From positions 12,392,856 through 12,456,855 of the forward strand of contig NC_092368.1 of the NCBI RefSeq assembly GCF_030848805.1: a stretch of DNA of 64,000 nt, read 5' to 3'. The notes beneath the pieces are model-generated. The model did not search any database. It was not told where the DNA came from and saw nothing but the letters and a program-made list of their open reading frames with translations. Positions 41,918-55,500 of the stretch are shown here, one piece after another. The DNA is from Temnothorax longispinosus. Taxonomy: Eukaryota > Arthropoda > Insecta > Hymenoptera > Formicidae. How positions within the stretch are numbered: position 1 is the stretch's first letter; each line of letters opens with the position of its first letter. The position numbers and the translations under genes are program-made.

Positions 41918-42466
41918 GTCGACTATTTAGAAGTCGACTTTTAGTCGACTTTCCGCCATTTTTAGAAGTCGACTAGAAGTCGACTTATAAAAGTCGACGG
42001 AAAATTGACTTTTATAAGTCGACTATTTAGAAATCGATTTTTAGTCGACATTCCGCCATTTTTAGAAGTCGACTAAAAATCGACTTATAAAAGTCAACTT
42101 TCCGTTGACTTTTATAAGTCGACTATTTAGAAGTCGACTTTTAGTCGACTTTTCGCCATTTTTAGAAGTCGACTAGAAGTCGACTTATAAAAGTCAACTT
42201 TCCGTTGACTTTTATAAGTCGACTATTTAGAAGTCGACTAAAAGTCGACTTTCCGCCATTTTTAGAAGTCGACTAGAAGTCGACTTATAAAAGTCAACTT
42301 TTCGTTGACTTTTATAAGTCGACTATTTAGAAGTCGACTTTTAGTTGACTTTCCGCCATTTTTAGAAGTCGCCTATTTAGAAGTCGACTTTTAGTCGACT
42401 TTCTGCCATTTTTAGAAGCCGACTAGAAGTCGACTTATAAAAGTCGACTTACCGTCGACTTTCCGT
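41918..42466. repeat. GTCGAC palindrome array 2 (tandem foldback units)
   Basis: A unit of about 110 bp (AAGTCGACTATTTAGAAGTC, TTTCCGCCATTTTTAGAAG, GACTTATAAAAGTC) is repeated about five times with small changes. Almost every unit holds several GTCGAC sites and is itself palindromic. It shares the AGTCGACTT word with array 1 but has different spacers. Confidence 0.85.
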
Positions 42467-42848
42467 CAACTGTGCTCTTAGGGTTTACTTTTTTTCGGAA
42501 ACCGAAAAAAATGAATATTTTTTGAATTCTTTCGAGAATCGTTTTTACACGTTTTTATAGAACACGTACTCATTGTGATATGTCACAAAGTCACTTGGTA
42601 CAACCTTAAATGTTTTGAAACGGCTACTTAAAAATGGCTGCATCTGGCATCTGCGCAGAACCGTCTGAAATTCGTCTCGAGTATGAGCACACCTGTTTTC
42701 TTCCACCATGCCCTTGTATTTATACCATGCACGATCGGAACGCACCCTACCCTATCCTATGCATATATAAGTAATACAAAGTTTGAGACGTTTGTTTCTG
42801 AGATATCCATTTATATATGAAAAAAACGTTTTATTATTTTACAGTACA
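42467..42848. promoter_or_regulatory. upstream region of mRpL23
   Basis: This is the 380 bp before the uL23m start. It includes a segment (minus strand, about 42735-42560) similar to both ends of the P-like element at 36345-36385 and 38727-38830. No TATA box or initiator can be assigned with confidence. Confidence 0.35.
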
Positions 42849-43545
42849 ATGTCAACACGATTGTAAGTCTCAACAACATTTAGTGCAATAATAATTGTAT
42901 ATAATTATTCTAATTAAGCTTTAAAAATGATCTATTGGACAATCTTAACCTTAATTTAATTCTCCAATCATATCTTGTACATGAATTATTCGATTTTTAT
43001 TATACAATTTTATATTAATACTTTATTTAGCTATCCTATATATCAAAGAGGCAATCCACAATTGAGAATTTTTCTACCTAATTTCTGGATGAAGCTAATC
43101 ATGCCTATGGATAAACAGCCTCCAAATATTGTACAGTTTCACTGCTCCATGGAAATGACCAAACATGACATAAAGAATTACCTGGAGAAGATTTACAATA
43201 TCGACGTAGTCGAAGTAAGGACGAAAATAGCTATGGGTAGGCTCACAAGGGATCGATTACAGCGTTCTGTCATTAAAGAGGACGATAAGAAATTGGCCTA
43301 CGTCGTACTGGTTGGATCGCAACTGTTTTTTGATTTATCTCTTTAGAAAACAATTTTAGAAATTTATTAGAATTAACTTTATCCATTCTTTGTAGCCAAA
43401 GGACCAGTCATTTGTGTTTCCTGACTTGTTCAAGGATGTAAAAGAAGAAATTGACAAAGATAGTATAGATATGGCTAAGAAGGATATGCAAGACTTTATA
43501 AAACCTAACAAAGCACCTGGATTGCCTGGTTGGTTTAGGATCTAG
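42849..43545 (+). CDS. mRpL23: mitochondrial large-subunit ribosomal protein uL23m (mRpL23), 147 aa
   Basis: Exons 42849-42862, 43031-43310 and 43396-43545 join in frame to 147 codons. uL23m sits near the exit tunnel of the mitochondrial ribosome. Seen: the N-terminal YPIYQRGNPQLRIF, matching the YPLYRLGGPQLRVF start of vertebrate MRPL23; MEMTKHDIKNYLEKIYNIDV, the beta-alpha-beta core of uL23; AYVVLPKDQSFVFPDLF; and a C-terminal GLPGWFRI. Length fits the family (about 150 aa). The 14-nt first exon (MSTRF after joining) is short but has a consensus GTAAGT donor. The intron 2 donor GTTGGA is weaker. Confidence 0.9.
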
Positions 43546-45032
43546 TGTGTACATATTCAAGTATTTAAGGATTTATAATCAATAAAACGTATTTGTTAAT
43601 ATTCTTGAGATTGTTTAACTCCCTAAACAATCATAATTTTAAGATCAATCAAAAGGGCTTTTATATAATTTTTGTCTACAGGACCTTGTTAATTTTGTTA
43701 AGACTGATGAAAAGTCGATTTTTTAACGTATTCTTAATGATTAGCATGGGATTAAGTATTTTACAAATAGGTTCGAATCTGTTGGCGTTTCTAGTTTCAA
43801 ATTCTTTATGATTACTTCGAAAAATAAAAGCAGTACTTTCAAGTAGACTCGAATCTAGACGAAATGGGTTTGGACCCTTTATGAATGTTTTGAAAAACAA
43901 GAGTATTACTTTCAAATAAGACTCGAACCTGAATCAAATATGTTCAAATCTTTTATGAATACTTTACTAGAAATTTTCTGTTCCTTCGAATAAAAATAAT
44001 TTTATAAAGCGACAAGTATTTTAATATATTATTTTTTGATAATTACAAATATTAGTTTATCGAGCGTTAAAATTAAATATATAATAATAAAGATATAATT
44101 AAAAATATAGAATTAAAGTTACTTAAAAATTTTTTAAAAATTTTACGTATTACATTCTTTAAACTAACAACATTCTTAGAGTTCGAATAGTACTTGTATT
44201 ATACGTAAAAAAATTTGATTCTATAGAAACTACTTACAAGTACATACATTTCGAATCCCGCAGATACTCATTCTAAAATTAGAAACTAGTTGGGTTCGAT
44301 TAACTTGCAAGTACAATGTATGAAATATTACTTTTTATGAATATTACTCGAATCTTAGAAAATGAAACTTGATTATTGGATTTGATTCGGATTTTTAAAT
44401 ATTACATATTGAACTTGATTTTATCCTAGTAATATGTATCAGTAATATAATAAAAAAACATTTTGAATAAATTTACGTTTTAATAAGTTATAGACATGCA
44501 AGTCTGTTCTTATGTACAATATATTTTGTATTTAGATATTTATATGTATTATATATGTGTATATAATAAAATATAAGAAATTATTTATTTATACATATAT
44601 AAATTATTTGTATAATTATTTTTTTTTATTAGATTATATAAATTTTATTGTTCCTTTATGGGAATTCAATAACTTTTATGTATAAATATGAAAAAATGTA
44701 CACACTATTTTTATATTTTTACATAAATTCCATTAAACTTTTATCTTTTAATTGTAAGTTTTGCATCTGGCCCTACGATTAGGGTGCGATTCACGCTTCA
44801 AAGCATCATTTTGTCTTTGTTTAACATTTGATAAAACATTTCATAAATGTTTCCAAGAACGTTTGAAGCGCCAAGTGGATCGCATCCTTAACGGCATTTG
44901 GAAGTGAAGGTATGTACCACCGTGGTATGTACCACCGTATGTGTATGTATGTGTATACATACATACATACATATATCGATTAATAACCGTATCGATCAAA
45001 CGCAGTTCGTATTGTTCGTAAGTATAAAAAAT
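43546..45032. other. intergenic AT-rich region between mRpL23 and TTLL1
   Basis: No gene is recognised. Imperfect direct repeats with AGACTCGAA(T/C)CT occur at 43845-43935. One MITE (44779-44890) and a GTAT/CATA microsatellite (44930-44975) lie close to the TTLL1 start. Confidence 0.6.
44779..44890. mobile_element. hairpin MITE upstream of TTLL1
   Basis: TTAGGGTGCGATTCACGCTTC pairs imperfectly with GAAGCGCCAAGTGGATCGCA at the right, ending CCTTAA. Inner AAACATTTGATAAAACATTT segments pair weakly. TTAA-like ends and the CCACTTG word link it to 38866-38983. Confidence 0.7.
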
Positions 45033-48000
45033 ATGGCGTCAAACGTGGCCGCGGAAAGCAAACGGGCTGCGAATCCAAACCTCTGCGCCGTTTATGGCAG
45101 GTAAATAAAATTCGTGCAATTAAATGTATATGTACTACGCTGCTCGAGATGGTTAAGGATACCTGCCACTGCTCGAAACGTTTAAGGGCACTTGCTGAGG
45201 TCCTGTAATTTCTCTTCAGGCTCGATCTTCGACGAAGAGAAAAGAGCTCATTCCGGAAACTGTCTTAAACTCTCACTGTCAAGAAAAATTGAGTTTATTC
45301 GAGTTTATCGCGTATTCTTTGTAACTTCTTGATGCGAAATTTATTTATTACTTCTTCAGAAATCTGATGAGTTCTCTAGCTTCTTAGCGCGAAATTTATT
45401 TCCTCACATTTTAATATAGAAGAGATAATTGAAGAAATAATCTAAGTACCTCTCTTCAAAATTTTCACAAATTTCCTATATCTTTCCTTATCATTTTTTA
45501 ATGTGAAATTTATTTCTTCGCGGAAGAAATAATAAACGAAAAAATAAATTATAATTTCTTCATCTTATTTCTTTATCTTACAATTTTCAACATATTATAT
45601 CTTATTGATAATTATCTATATCTTAAAATTATTATTTTATGAATATTTCATTTTAAGACAATTAAAAAATATATAAAAGTATATACATATAAGTAGAATA
45701 TTCAATAATCCTCAATTTGTATAAATAATATAATAGCTTTCTTAATCGCTGGCTTTGACATACGACCATATACATTAGATGCTTTCCATTTACATCAAAA
45801 CTCAGATAATTCTCACTTGTGACGTCATTCTGTCTTTATTATTCATTAATTGCTAAGAAAGATAAAACGACGTCACAAGTGAGAATTATATGAGTTTTGA
45901 TGTAAATGGAAAGCGCCTATTATGTATATACATAATAATTATATAATACGTGAAAGCAGCAGTTTGTTATAATTCTTCGGAGCAACATGAAAATATTAGT
46001 GCTGATTAGTTCTTGCGGCCGTGATTAGAAAACTGATCGCATGATTATAGAGTGCCATCAGTTGGGATGGATCGGACGAGGATCACGTTTTGCACAGACG
46101 TGGACAAGTCCGTGATCGTGCATAACTTTGAGAAACGCGGCTGGACGCAGGTCAGTCCGGAGGATGATTGGAACTTTTATTGGTACTTAATTACAAATTG
46201 CAACACAATAAAATCAGTAGATTATTTAGGAATTTATTATGACGTTTTATTGTTTATATCGTAGGGCTGTTACGCAATCGTGCAGGAGTATCTTTAGCGT
46301 CGAAACTGGATACAGGATGGATGACAATCAGTAAGACCTTCCAATCAAGATATTGATCAGAGATATTGAAGTACCCTAAATGTGTATATTTAAAAAAATA
46401 GAGACTATTATAACAATTTGAAGTTTTCTAATACATATAATCTCTTTTAGATATTTATTATGCATATCTAATTAAAAAATAATATATATTTTGAAAAATG
46501 GAGATGACAGGTTACAAAGCATAGTTATGGAAAGTTTTGCATTTCTTAGAGATATATGAATTTAAGACATTTTGAAAAAAAAGTAAAATTTATTTATGTT
46601 AGAATCATCAATCACTTCCCAAATCACTATGAGCTCACGCGTAAAGATCTCCTAGTAAAGAACATCAAGCGATACCGAAAGGATTTGGAGAGAGAGGGAA
46701 ATCCTTTAGCAGAGCGCGCAGAGGGTCCAGGCAAATATCTGTACCTCGATTTCATACCTGTCACTTTCATCTTACCCGCGGGTGAGGTCGTGCTCTCTAG
46801 ACTAGATCCTCAGAAATCAGATTGTCTGATTAGGAAACGTATGATTTCTTGACAAAGCCTAGTATTGTTTCGAAAAAGAGCTCGACCTTAAAATAGCCAA
46901 ATCTGTCGAGGGATGGATTTTGAAAGTATCTACTGCAAATTTTGTCGATCTGCTAACAAAATATAATGACAAATTGACGGCAGAAACTGAGCAAAATGCT
47001 ATTTTGTAACAATTTAAGTGATGTATTCCATTAAAATGTTAATTTATAAAATGACAAATTCTACTGTTTCTGTCGATAATTTGCTGTCAGATTATATTTG
47101 GCAAAACACGAGCGGACATAGATGATATCAGATCTGTTGCGATATCTGAGTAAATCTGCTGCTAATCTATTTTTATACTACGGGTAATTTGAAAAAATGG
47201 TTTTAAAAAAAGATCTATTGTTTTGGAAAACTTCACTATTATAAATTCCGCAATCTGCGATTTGAGTCTCGTGATGTCAATCATATGTTTACAAATCAGC
47301 AATCTACTTCTAATATTTTATTGTAATTTCAAGTAAATGTTTTATATTTGCAATATCTTGATTGAAAATTATCCGTAATTTATTTTCGCATTGCATGAAC
47401 TTACGTTACACCGTAGATTACAATATGTTTGTGGAAGAATATCGCAAGTCCCCGCAGAGCACCTGGATCATGAAGCCGTGCGGTAAATCGCAGGGCGCCG
47501 GAATATTTCTCATCAATAAGCTGAGCAAGCTGAAGAAGTGGTCACGCGAAGCAAAAACACCATTCAATCCGAACCTGACAAAAGAATCGTATGTCATATC
47601 CAGGTAATATGATTTCAATCGAAGACATTTCGATTGTGGATATCCTTCGTGAGATTCTCGTGGTAAAGGTGATTAACGATCAAAGCTATGTTGATTTCTT
47701 TTCCTCTGATCATTTTTATCACGGTAGATATATCGACAATCCGCTGTTAATCGGCAGCAAGAAATTCGATCTCCGACTATACGTTCTCATCACGTCATTT
47801 CGACCGCTCAAAGCGTATCTCTTCAAATTAGGATTCTGCCGTTTCTGCACCGTCAAATATGACACCAGCGTTCAAGAGCTCGATAACATGTACGTGCATC
47901 TGACGAATGTATCCGTACAAAAGCATGGCGTATGTATCATGTACACTTATGAAATTATTCACATTGGTACTTTCTTCGATTGATAAGAATTGATACATTG

Positions 48001-49119
48001 AACTTTTTGTTTTTTTGTCTTACTTTACGGAAAAATTACCTGAAAATTGTTGATACAAAAGTGATATATCTTACATGCGTTTGTATCTCTTTGTTTGCTT
48101 TACTTTGACAAATAAATTCACAAAATAATCTTTGTCAAATTAGACTATTAAAAGTATTAGAAATTTAGAAATTAGAATGCTCAATGCAAACACACGTTTG
48201 AGTTTTTGATGGTCTGAACCAAATTATGGCGCTTGGTAAATTCTTTATCCGAATTTGTTTTGGAAAAGCCGTTTTTAAAGACAGATTTTTAAAACCTTTT
48301 TGATCGAAATTTATAACTTTTGATTCAGAAAAATTTTTTTAATCTTATTATTTTAGATTTTATTGTATTTTTAAGTCGCGCAATCTACCTAATTTTTTTA
48401 AATTCTAAAGACGTAGTTTGCGTAAATATTCTTCGCGTATGCCCGCACAAGAATACGGAAATTTCAGGATGAGTATAACAGCAAGCACGGCGGTAAGTTG
48501 AGTGTGCAGAATCTACGTCTGTACTTGGAAAGCACGCGTGGGAAAGCAGTTACAGAGAAGCTCTTCGCTAACATCTCTTGGTGTATCGTGCACTCGCTGA
48601 AAGCGGTGGCACCGGTGATGGCAAATGACCGGCACTGTTTCGAGTGTTATGGGTACGACATCATCATCGACAATAAGTTAAAACCATGGTTGATCGAGGT
48701 GTGTTGGTTTCTTGGCCTTCATAATTCGCCACCCGGTATAAATTTTCAAGTTTCAAAAATATATAAATTTTAGCTTTTTCCAGGTGAACGCTTCGCCGTC
48801 TCTCACATCTACGACAGTGAACGACAGGATCTTAAAGTATAAATTAATCGACAATATTATGTCAGTGGTTCTGCCTCCGGATGGTATACCCGAGTAAGTA
48901 CGATATTCATCTAAACGTAAAAAAAATCCTCAGATATTTAATTCAAATTTACGAAATTACCTTGCGGTTGGTCCGATCAGCGTGAAATGGAACAAATCAC
49001 CTTCCCTAGAAGCTTTGACCAACTTCGAGTTACTGCTGGACGAGGAGTTGGCGGTTCAGGACGAACGGGAGGGTTTATCGAGCAAATATCGCAGTTCTTC
49101 TCTCAATAAGTGGAAATAG
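45033..49119 (+). CDS. TTLL1: tubulin polyglutamylase catalytic subunit TTLL1, 9 coding exons, 437 aa
   Basis: Exons: 45033-45100, 46051-46182, 46265-46330, 46603-46781, 47417-47603, 47728-47929, 48468-48698, 48784-48893, 48981-49119 (1314 nt, all GT/AG). TTLL1 adds side-chain glutamates to tubulin in cilia and centrioles, in the complex with TPGS1/2. Seen: FEKRGWTQV, HFPNHYELTRKDL, TWIMKPCGKSQGAGIFLI (ATP-grasp loop), KFDLRLYVLI, the YVHLTNVS block, CYGYDIIID and WLIEVNASPSLTS with the metal ligands Glu and Asn. Similarity to vertebrate TTLL1 is end to end. Oddity: the loop reads QGAGIF where TTLL1 has QGKGIF. The start could be the ATG at 46067 instead, which aligns better with vertebrate TTLL1; exon 1 then would be 5'UTR. 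Intron 1 carries a MITE. Confidence 0.92.
45781..45914. mobile_element. hairpin MITE in TTLL1 intron 1
   Basis: GCTTTCCATTTACATCAAAA pairs with TTTTGATGTAAATGGAAAGC. Inner ATTCTCACTTGTGACGTC and GACGTCACAAGTGAGAAT are exact. The loop is near 45845. Confidence 0.88.
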
Positions 49120-52100
49120 ATCTTACCCTTGTATCATTATTTGCTCCAATTACTTCCTAAAATTCCATCTCGATCATTTCAAAGCAACGGTATTTGGTAG
49201 ATAATTGGCGCGTCCGTTTTAAAGTTATCGCTATTAAGTATATTCGCTCTACATATACATATATCAATCAATCGCATCGAAGGCGTGAAGAAGAAAAGCC
49301 TTCGAAGAAATTTACGTTAACAAACAAGTTTATTTACTTTATAAGTATGCATAATAGACTTACGCAAGAAGACGCACGCGCGCGTCCAACTGCGAGGATG
49401 TAAAAATAATATAGGCAGTAATATTTTTCAGTCTTTCGCGCGTGTAAAATGAGAATAATAGTAATTTATTAGTACGTTCTTTTTTTCTTTTCTAACTTTT
49501 CTTTCAAAAGGCCGTTTCGAAATCGCAATGCGAGGTAGAAGTCCTTGCGTATTTTGTACAGGCTATTGATACGGTCACGTATATCGTATAGGACTATCGT
49601 ACAATTTATGGCACAATTTCCCGAAATACGGCGATTACGCTTATAGCGCCAAGATGAACGAACGGCGAACGTGAGATTCGGAAGTTGAAGCTCGGAAGAT
49701 CGGTATTTTCATTCCATGAATGATAGGCAAGAATAAAGATTGCGGATAATGAGGAAAGAAGGAAGGTCCCTGGTCAAGATCGCGTATTTTATAGGATCAA
49801 CAGTAGAACTTTCTTGCACTGTTTCTTCACTTATAGGCTTTCCCTTAAGAAAGAACTTACGATGGGAGAGCAGTAAGAAGGATAACGCGATACAAATAGC
49901 CATAAAAAGAAAAACAAGCTCGGGAGATGCGAACGAAACGTTCGCTTACGAGGCGATACAAAAGAAAGTTTCAAATCTGATTTCACGTTCGTTGTTCGTT
50001 CGTTCGCCCGCTTTTACAGGAACGAATATGTGCGTTAACGATACGCCGTTTTTGCATTAATATGGTATATACATCGTATGACGCGCGATTACAAATCTAA
50101 CCGTTATACGTTAAAATGCATTGATTATTGCTAAAAGATTTCGATTAATGCATAATCTTTGTCACTACATTTAGTCTGTGTGTTTGTGCGAGTGTATGAG
50201 TGTACGAAGACGGATATGAGAGAGATATGTCGAACTCTCGTAAATATATTCCGCAAGATAACCATCGAACGAATGAATAAGATATTAACAGGAAACGCAG
50301 TAAAAATATCTTATGGCAGGAAGGCGAATACCGTTTTCTTTTTCTCTATCGCGCCTACGCTTATCAGAGGATTTATAAATACGATATATGTAAAACCGTC
50401 ACCTTTTCAGAGTAAAGAAACGGTCATAAATTTAGCAATAAAATATAAGACGCAGCCTTTGGCTAACTGCAATATCGATTAAATTATGAATAACATGTCA
50501 CATGCTGTTAACGATGATACTAATATGATATATCTTGATATCACAATTAATAAATGCACATCTATAAAGTACTTGCAGATAAAAAGAAGGCGTGACGCAA
50601 CCGAGAATATCCCTCTAATGCTTATCCTTAAGTCATGTACATTTTTTTGCAAGCGTAATTTCATAGAAACTACGCTTAAACTAAATATTTACAAAAGTTG
50701 TTGCGATAGAATAATTCTTACTCTGTACATTACAAACTATAAAAATGTATAGCAGGCACAAATGGTATAGTTATTACGCTAAACTCTGTTATGGAACGCG
50801 CCCAGAGATACAGCTCCATCATGTTGTCTTTCTTCTAATATAATCCACTAAGAAAGAATTTAGTTTACGTCCTATGAATAAAAATATGCTCAGTGTCATA
50901 ATTGTTATAATAAACACTCACTAAGCTTTGGACGGGGATCAAAAGCTCTCAATATACTTATTTTACCTTCGGTTGTCACACGGGGTCAAAATGACCCCAA
51001 CTAATTTTCAAATAGCTGCATGCTGTTCAAAAACTAACAGTTTAAGTGGACCGCAAAAAATTCTAAAATTAAGTTTAAACATTGTAGAATATATTCTTAT
51101 TATAAAAAATTTAACTTTTAAGTGGCATCATGTTCAAAAAAATCCTTTAAAAAATGTTCAAAAAAGAGATGTGACAACCGAGGGTTAAAGGCCAAAGTTA
51201 TCCTCTAACACACTTTTTCTGCCTCTTTTTGAGCTCGCTTATTCTACGTGATATGGGAAAGCACGTTCCAGTATGCAAAGTTCAACAGATTATTAATATA
51301 CATAAAAGTAAATCTTATGCGAATAATAATAATAATAATAATATTTCTCTATCAGTCTATAAAAGTCTTGCCACTCGTTGCTTTTGAGCTTAACACATTA
51401 AAGGCCATTACAATAATTACATGATATATAATGTAATTATATTATATACTTGTATAATATAGTTACATATGATTTTATCATATATAATTATATATATAAT
51501 GATATAATTATATATATATAATAACAGATATAATTATAATTATTACAATATAAAGTGAAATAAACTATGATTGTCTTCAACCGTCCTAGATTAAAATGTT
51601 ATTATTGTAATGTTATTGAAATATAAAATTATTTCTTTGGAAAACTCTATTACGTTCCGAAATTAAAAGTTTAAAGGAGTCATATTAATAAAATCATTTT
51701 CTTTCCGTAATAGAAGTTTTATCCCAAAAATAACCGTTAATGGGTTAATGAGAATTATGATAGTCATAAATTCAATCTAATGTATCGTAACTCACAAATT
51801 ATTATCGAATTTTGCCAAGTTGAAGATTGAAAAATGCAAAACCCAAAACGAAAGGTGACACGAGAAATGCTTCTTCGGATGAGATTTCGCTCTAGCACGT
51901 TCTACCTGCACAATTTGCCTTAATTCTTTGTATAAGATTACACACTGATCTCACAGTATTTCTAACAAAACTTCGTTATCATCCTAACGAGTAAATAGCG
52001 AATTCGAGTAATACACTGGTGCAGATTAAAGCAAATTGTATGTGTGTGTATAGTCTAGTTAGTATATACATGCATTAATCTATTTAGATATAAAAAAATA

Positions 52101-52547
52101 TATATAGACGTAAAACATAAATAAGCGCTTTATGAATAAAGTGCTCTAATACATTATACTAAACAATGATAACTCATGTCGGGCATCTAAATTCAACCGC
52201 TTATCATTTATACACTTCTATATAAACTAGTGTACAACAGTCTTTAATGTAACACCAGTGTGTACTCTAGCGTACCCATTTGAATTCGCTATATGACAGA
52301 GATATATTACTTTAAAAGCTAATATATTTTTGTCATAATTTTTTGCTATCATTCTGCAAGAACTACGGTTGAATTCTCAATTACTATTTGTCTGAGAATT
52401 TTCAATGAAATTTTTATGTGTAATGGTCGATTTAGTCGACCATAATTAGTATAAGATTTAAGTATCAGCGATATGAGGAATACTGAGATAAGATAAATGC
52501 AAAAATAGAAGCACCAGACGTTCTCCGTCTTTACTTCAGGATTGTTC
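49120..52547. other. intergenic region and 3' flanks of TTLL1 and arrow (convergent genes)
   Basis: TTLL1 (plus) and arrow (minus) converge here, so long 3'UTRs of both are likely, but no poly(A) boundary is certain. ORFs of 60-107 codons in this stretch have no domain signal. An (AAT)n run lies at 51322-51342 and TA-rich sequence at 51430-51530. Confidence 0.55.
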
Positions 52548-55500
52548 TCAAGGCACTGGCGACGGTGGTGGCGGTAGGGGACTAAAATACGTGGACGATC
52601 TGGAACTTGGGGATGGTGGGCAACTGATCGCCGCGTCGCTATGATAGACGGAACGTGGAGTGGGCGGCGGTGGGAATGGTTCGCTCTCATAACGATAACG
52701 CGCTGGATAATTACTGTCCGATTCATCACAGACGTCGGTACTACACGGAGTCGGTGGTGGTGGTTGATTAATGCTCCTGTAGTGCCGATACGGCTTGTAA
52801 CGCGACGCGTTACTGCTCGAGCAACGCGTCGAACTGACGATTGTTGCCGGACTTGGCGGCGGATTCAGAGTCTCCTGGGGATATCCACCCGCGGAACTTC
52901 CTCTGGTAGAACTTGACGCACCTGTGAAGACAGAACATAATAATTATTAAATAACGTGAATCATTTCAGGTAATAATATTGACAGTGAATCCAGTTTTTT
53001 CGAACATTTTTCCTAAGCATAAAAGTGTTGTTCTACAAAAATACCATATAAATGAAAATAACAAATATTATTTCAGAAGTATAAAAATATTATTTCTCTA
53101 GAAAAGCTAATTTATTTATTTGAGTTTACGTGATCTTTTCCTTCGGGTCTATAAGCCTTGAGATTTAAAGATGTACAACGTGACTTTGAGATTTTATTCT
53201 AATTGGAAAGCTTTTATCTTTTAAAGATACACTACCTGTAATGTGACTGCGGTCGTAACTAGAACCAAGACTACTTCCGTTCAACATGGACATCCTTACG
53301 GCTTCCATCCCAACCTCCAAGACTCCACTTCCTGCTCCATCCTTTCTGATCTTTTGCGAAACAAACATCGGCTTCACCATTCGACTGTTTGAACTGGGTT
53401 TTGGCGACAGTGGATCTCCCGCTGAATCGTGTAGTATGTCAGGCAGACCTTCGTTTCCGGTAAACCTAATATAATAATATAACAATATTTGCTTGCGCTT
53501 AAAGCAAAAGATTCATTTCCCACACACTAGAATTTACGTTATCTTTTATATTAAAAATTCTATTTTAAATTACTAAATTTTTGAAAAGAGGAACTGAAAA
53601 GCTTTTTTCTAACTAAAAAAAAATAGATATTGTAAAATAATGAATGTTTTGAATAAAAATTGCTTCAAAGTTGTGTGAATTTCGGCTATTTAATAAATTT
53701 ACGTTCACTTAATATAATAATAACCTTTTACGACAGTAGTAGTAGCTTAGAACACCTGCTACGATCACGAATAACACTACCAAGATGATAATGATATAGG
53801 TCATCTTGCTGGATTCGTTAATCCCGGGTCCGGCGTCCTGACGATGCGGATTGTGCGGACTAAGGCAAGCCGGTGGTAGCTCATCACTGCCATCGGCACA
53901 GTCATCCCAGCCATCGCATAACGATGCCCCAGAGATGCAGACACCATTTCCCACACACTGGAATTGCCCAGCCTGGCAACATTGTGCCTCGTCCGAGCCA
54001 TCTGGACACTGTTGAGTTCCATCGCATACCCAAGACAATTCTGCACAAAAACAAACAGAATAATAATATATAATCACAATGTAATCATTTATTGTTTTAT
54101 GTATTCGTGTATTGATATTTGTAATTATTCAAGAGGAGTCGCGCTTACCAATACAGTGATTCTGACATTTAAATTGATTGCGGGAGCACGTGGGACATCC
54201 CAGCTCATCGCTGCCATCTGAACAGTCAGTTTGGCCGTCGCACTTCCACGTAGCTGGTATACAATCCTTGCTCACGGCCGCATTCGGCGCAGCACATGTA
54301 AAGTGATCGTTTCCACACACAGGCGCCGCGCGACAAGTTCGACCGTCGTCGGACAGAACCAACGACTTCGGGCACGAGCAACGGGGTGACGTTGTAGTGG
54401 ACTCATCAGCAACCGTGTTCGTACCGACGCAAAAGTGCGAGCAACCACCGTAGTCATTAAACGGGCTGCACACGTGTGTCTCCATGAGCGAATCCTTAGG
54501 CATGTTGATCGCGATGAGATCCGTGAACACGCGAACTGTCGTCATGCGCGTGCCTCGCCTATTAATCCCATCAAACGTCTTGTTGACCCGTTCAATCACC
54601 TGTCAGGGTTCACGTGAGATAAGCAGATTCTCTTACCATCTCAATCTTAAATTTTACTATACAAATCTTGAAAGTCTGCAGGTTAATAACCCAAGACAAA
54701 ACTGGTAGTAAAACCGACATTGTCACTCACCTGCGCATCGCGATCATACCAGTAGAGATAGTCAAAAAGGACGGCCAAGTGCAGGGCCGGACCCTGTGTG
54801 GTGGAGGCCAAAAGCTTGCGATTGCCGCCTTCGAAGTTGGAGCATTCAATGTGCCTGCCGTACGACCAGTAGACGACGTACGTTACGGTATCTACCGTCA
54901 AGCCAGTGGGCTGTTCCAGCAAATCGCCAGCGATCACATGACGCTCCTTGCCGTCCATCTTGCTGCGTACCACCCGCTTCTTGCCCACATCCGTCCAAAA
55001 AAGCAATCGCTGTTGCGAGTGGATCGCTATATGACGCGGCTTCTCGCCATCACCTTTCACCACAACGCCGAGAGCCGAGCCATTGTCCAGCCGTGTGACG
55101 TTAAGAGCGTCGTTTGTTGAGCATGTCCAGAAGAGCAGCCTCCCGAGCGGATCTAGCGCAAGATCAAATGCATGCCCGTTTCCGATGGAAACCACAACCG
55201 TGCCGCTGTGCTGCTGTTGTGTCCGGTTCTCCAGGGCACGACGGATTGTTGCGCGGCCATCAATCCAATAGACGTGCTGCGTTATCGGATCGAACTCGAT
55301 CGCGCGGACATTCTTCAAACCTTGTACGCGCAATGTCACGTCTGCGCAGTCATCCGTCTGATCAGGTAAATAACGTGCGATCGTACTGCGCAGACTGTAG
55401 ATCATAAAATGCTGTGGCGCTAGACAGGTTCGATTGTCCCGCGCCAGATTGTAATGCGTGGGACACGCGCATTTGTGGGCAACGGATGCACTGCCAATCG

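Noticed and set aside
44898..45104. 68-codon ORF as an alternative TTLL1 start
   Set aside because: Its upstream part is a GTAT/CATA microsatellite read as protein; the ATG at 45033 or 46067 is more reasonable.
54483..55407. Plus-strand ORFs opposite the arrow exons
   Set aside because: Antisense shadows of the well-supported minus-strand exons; no independent domain.
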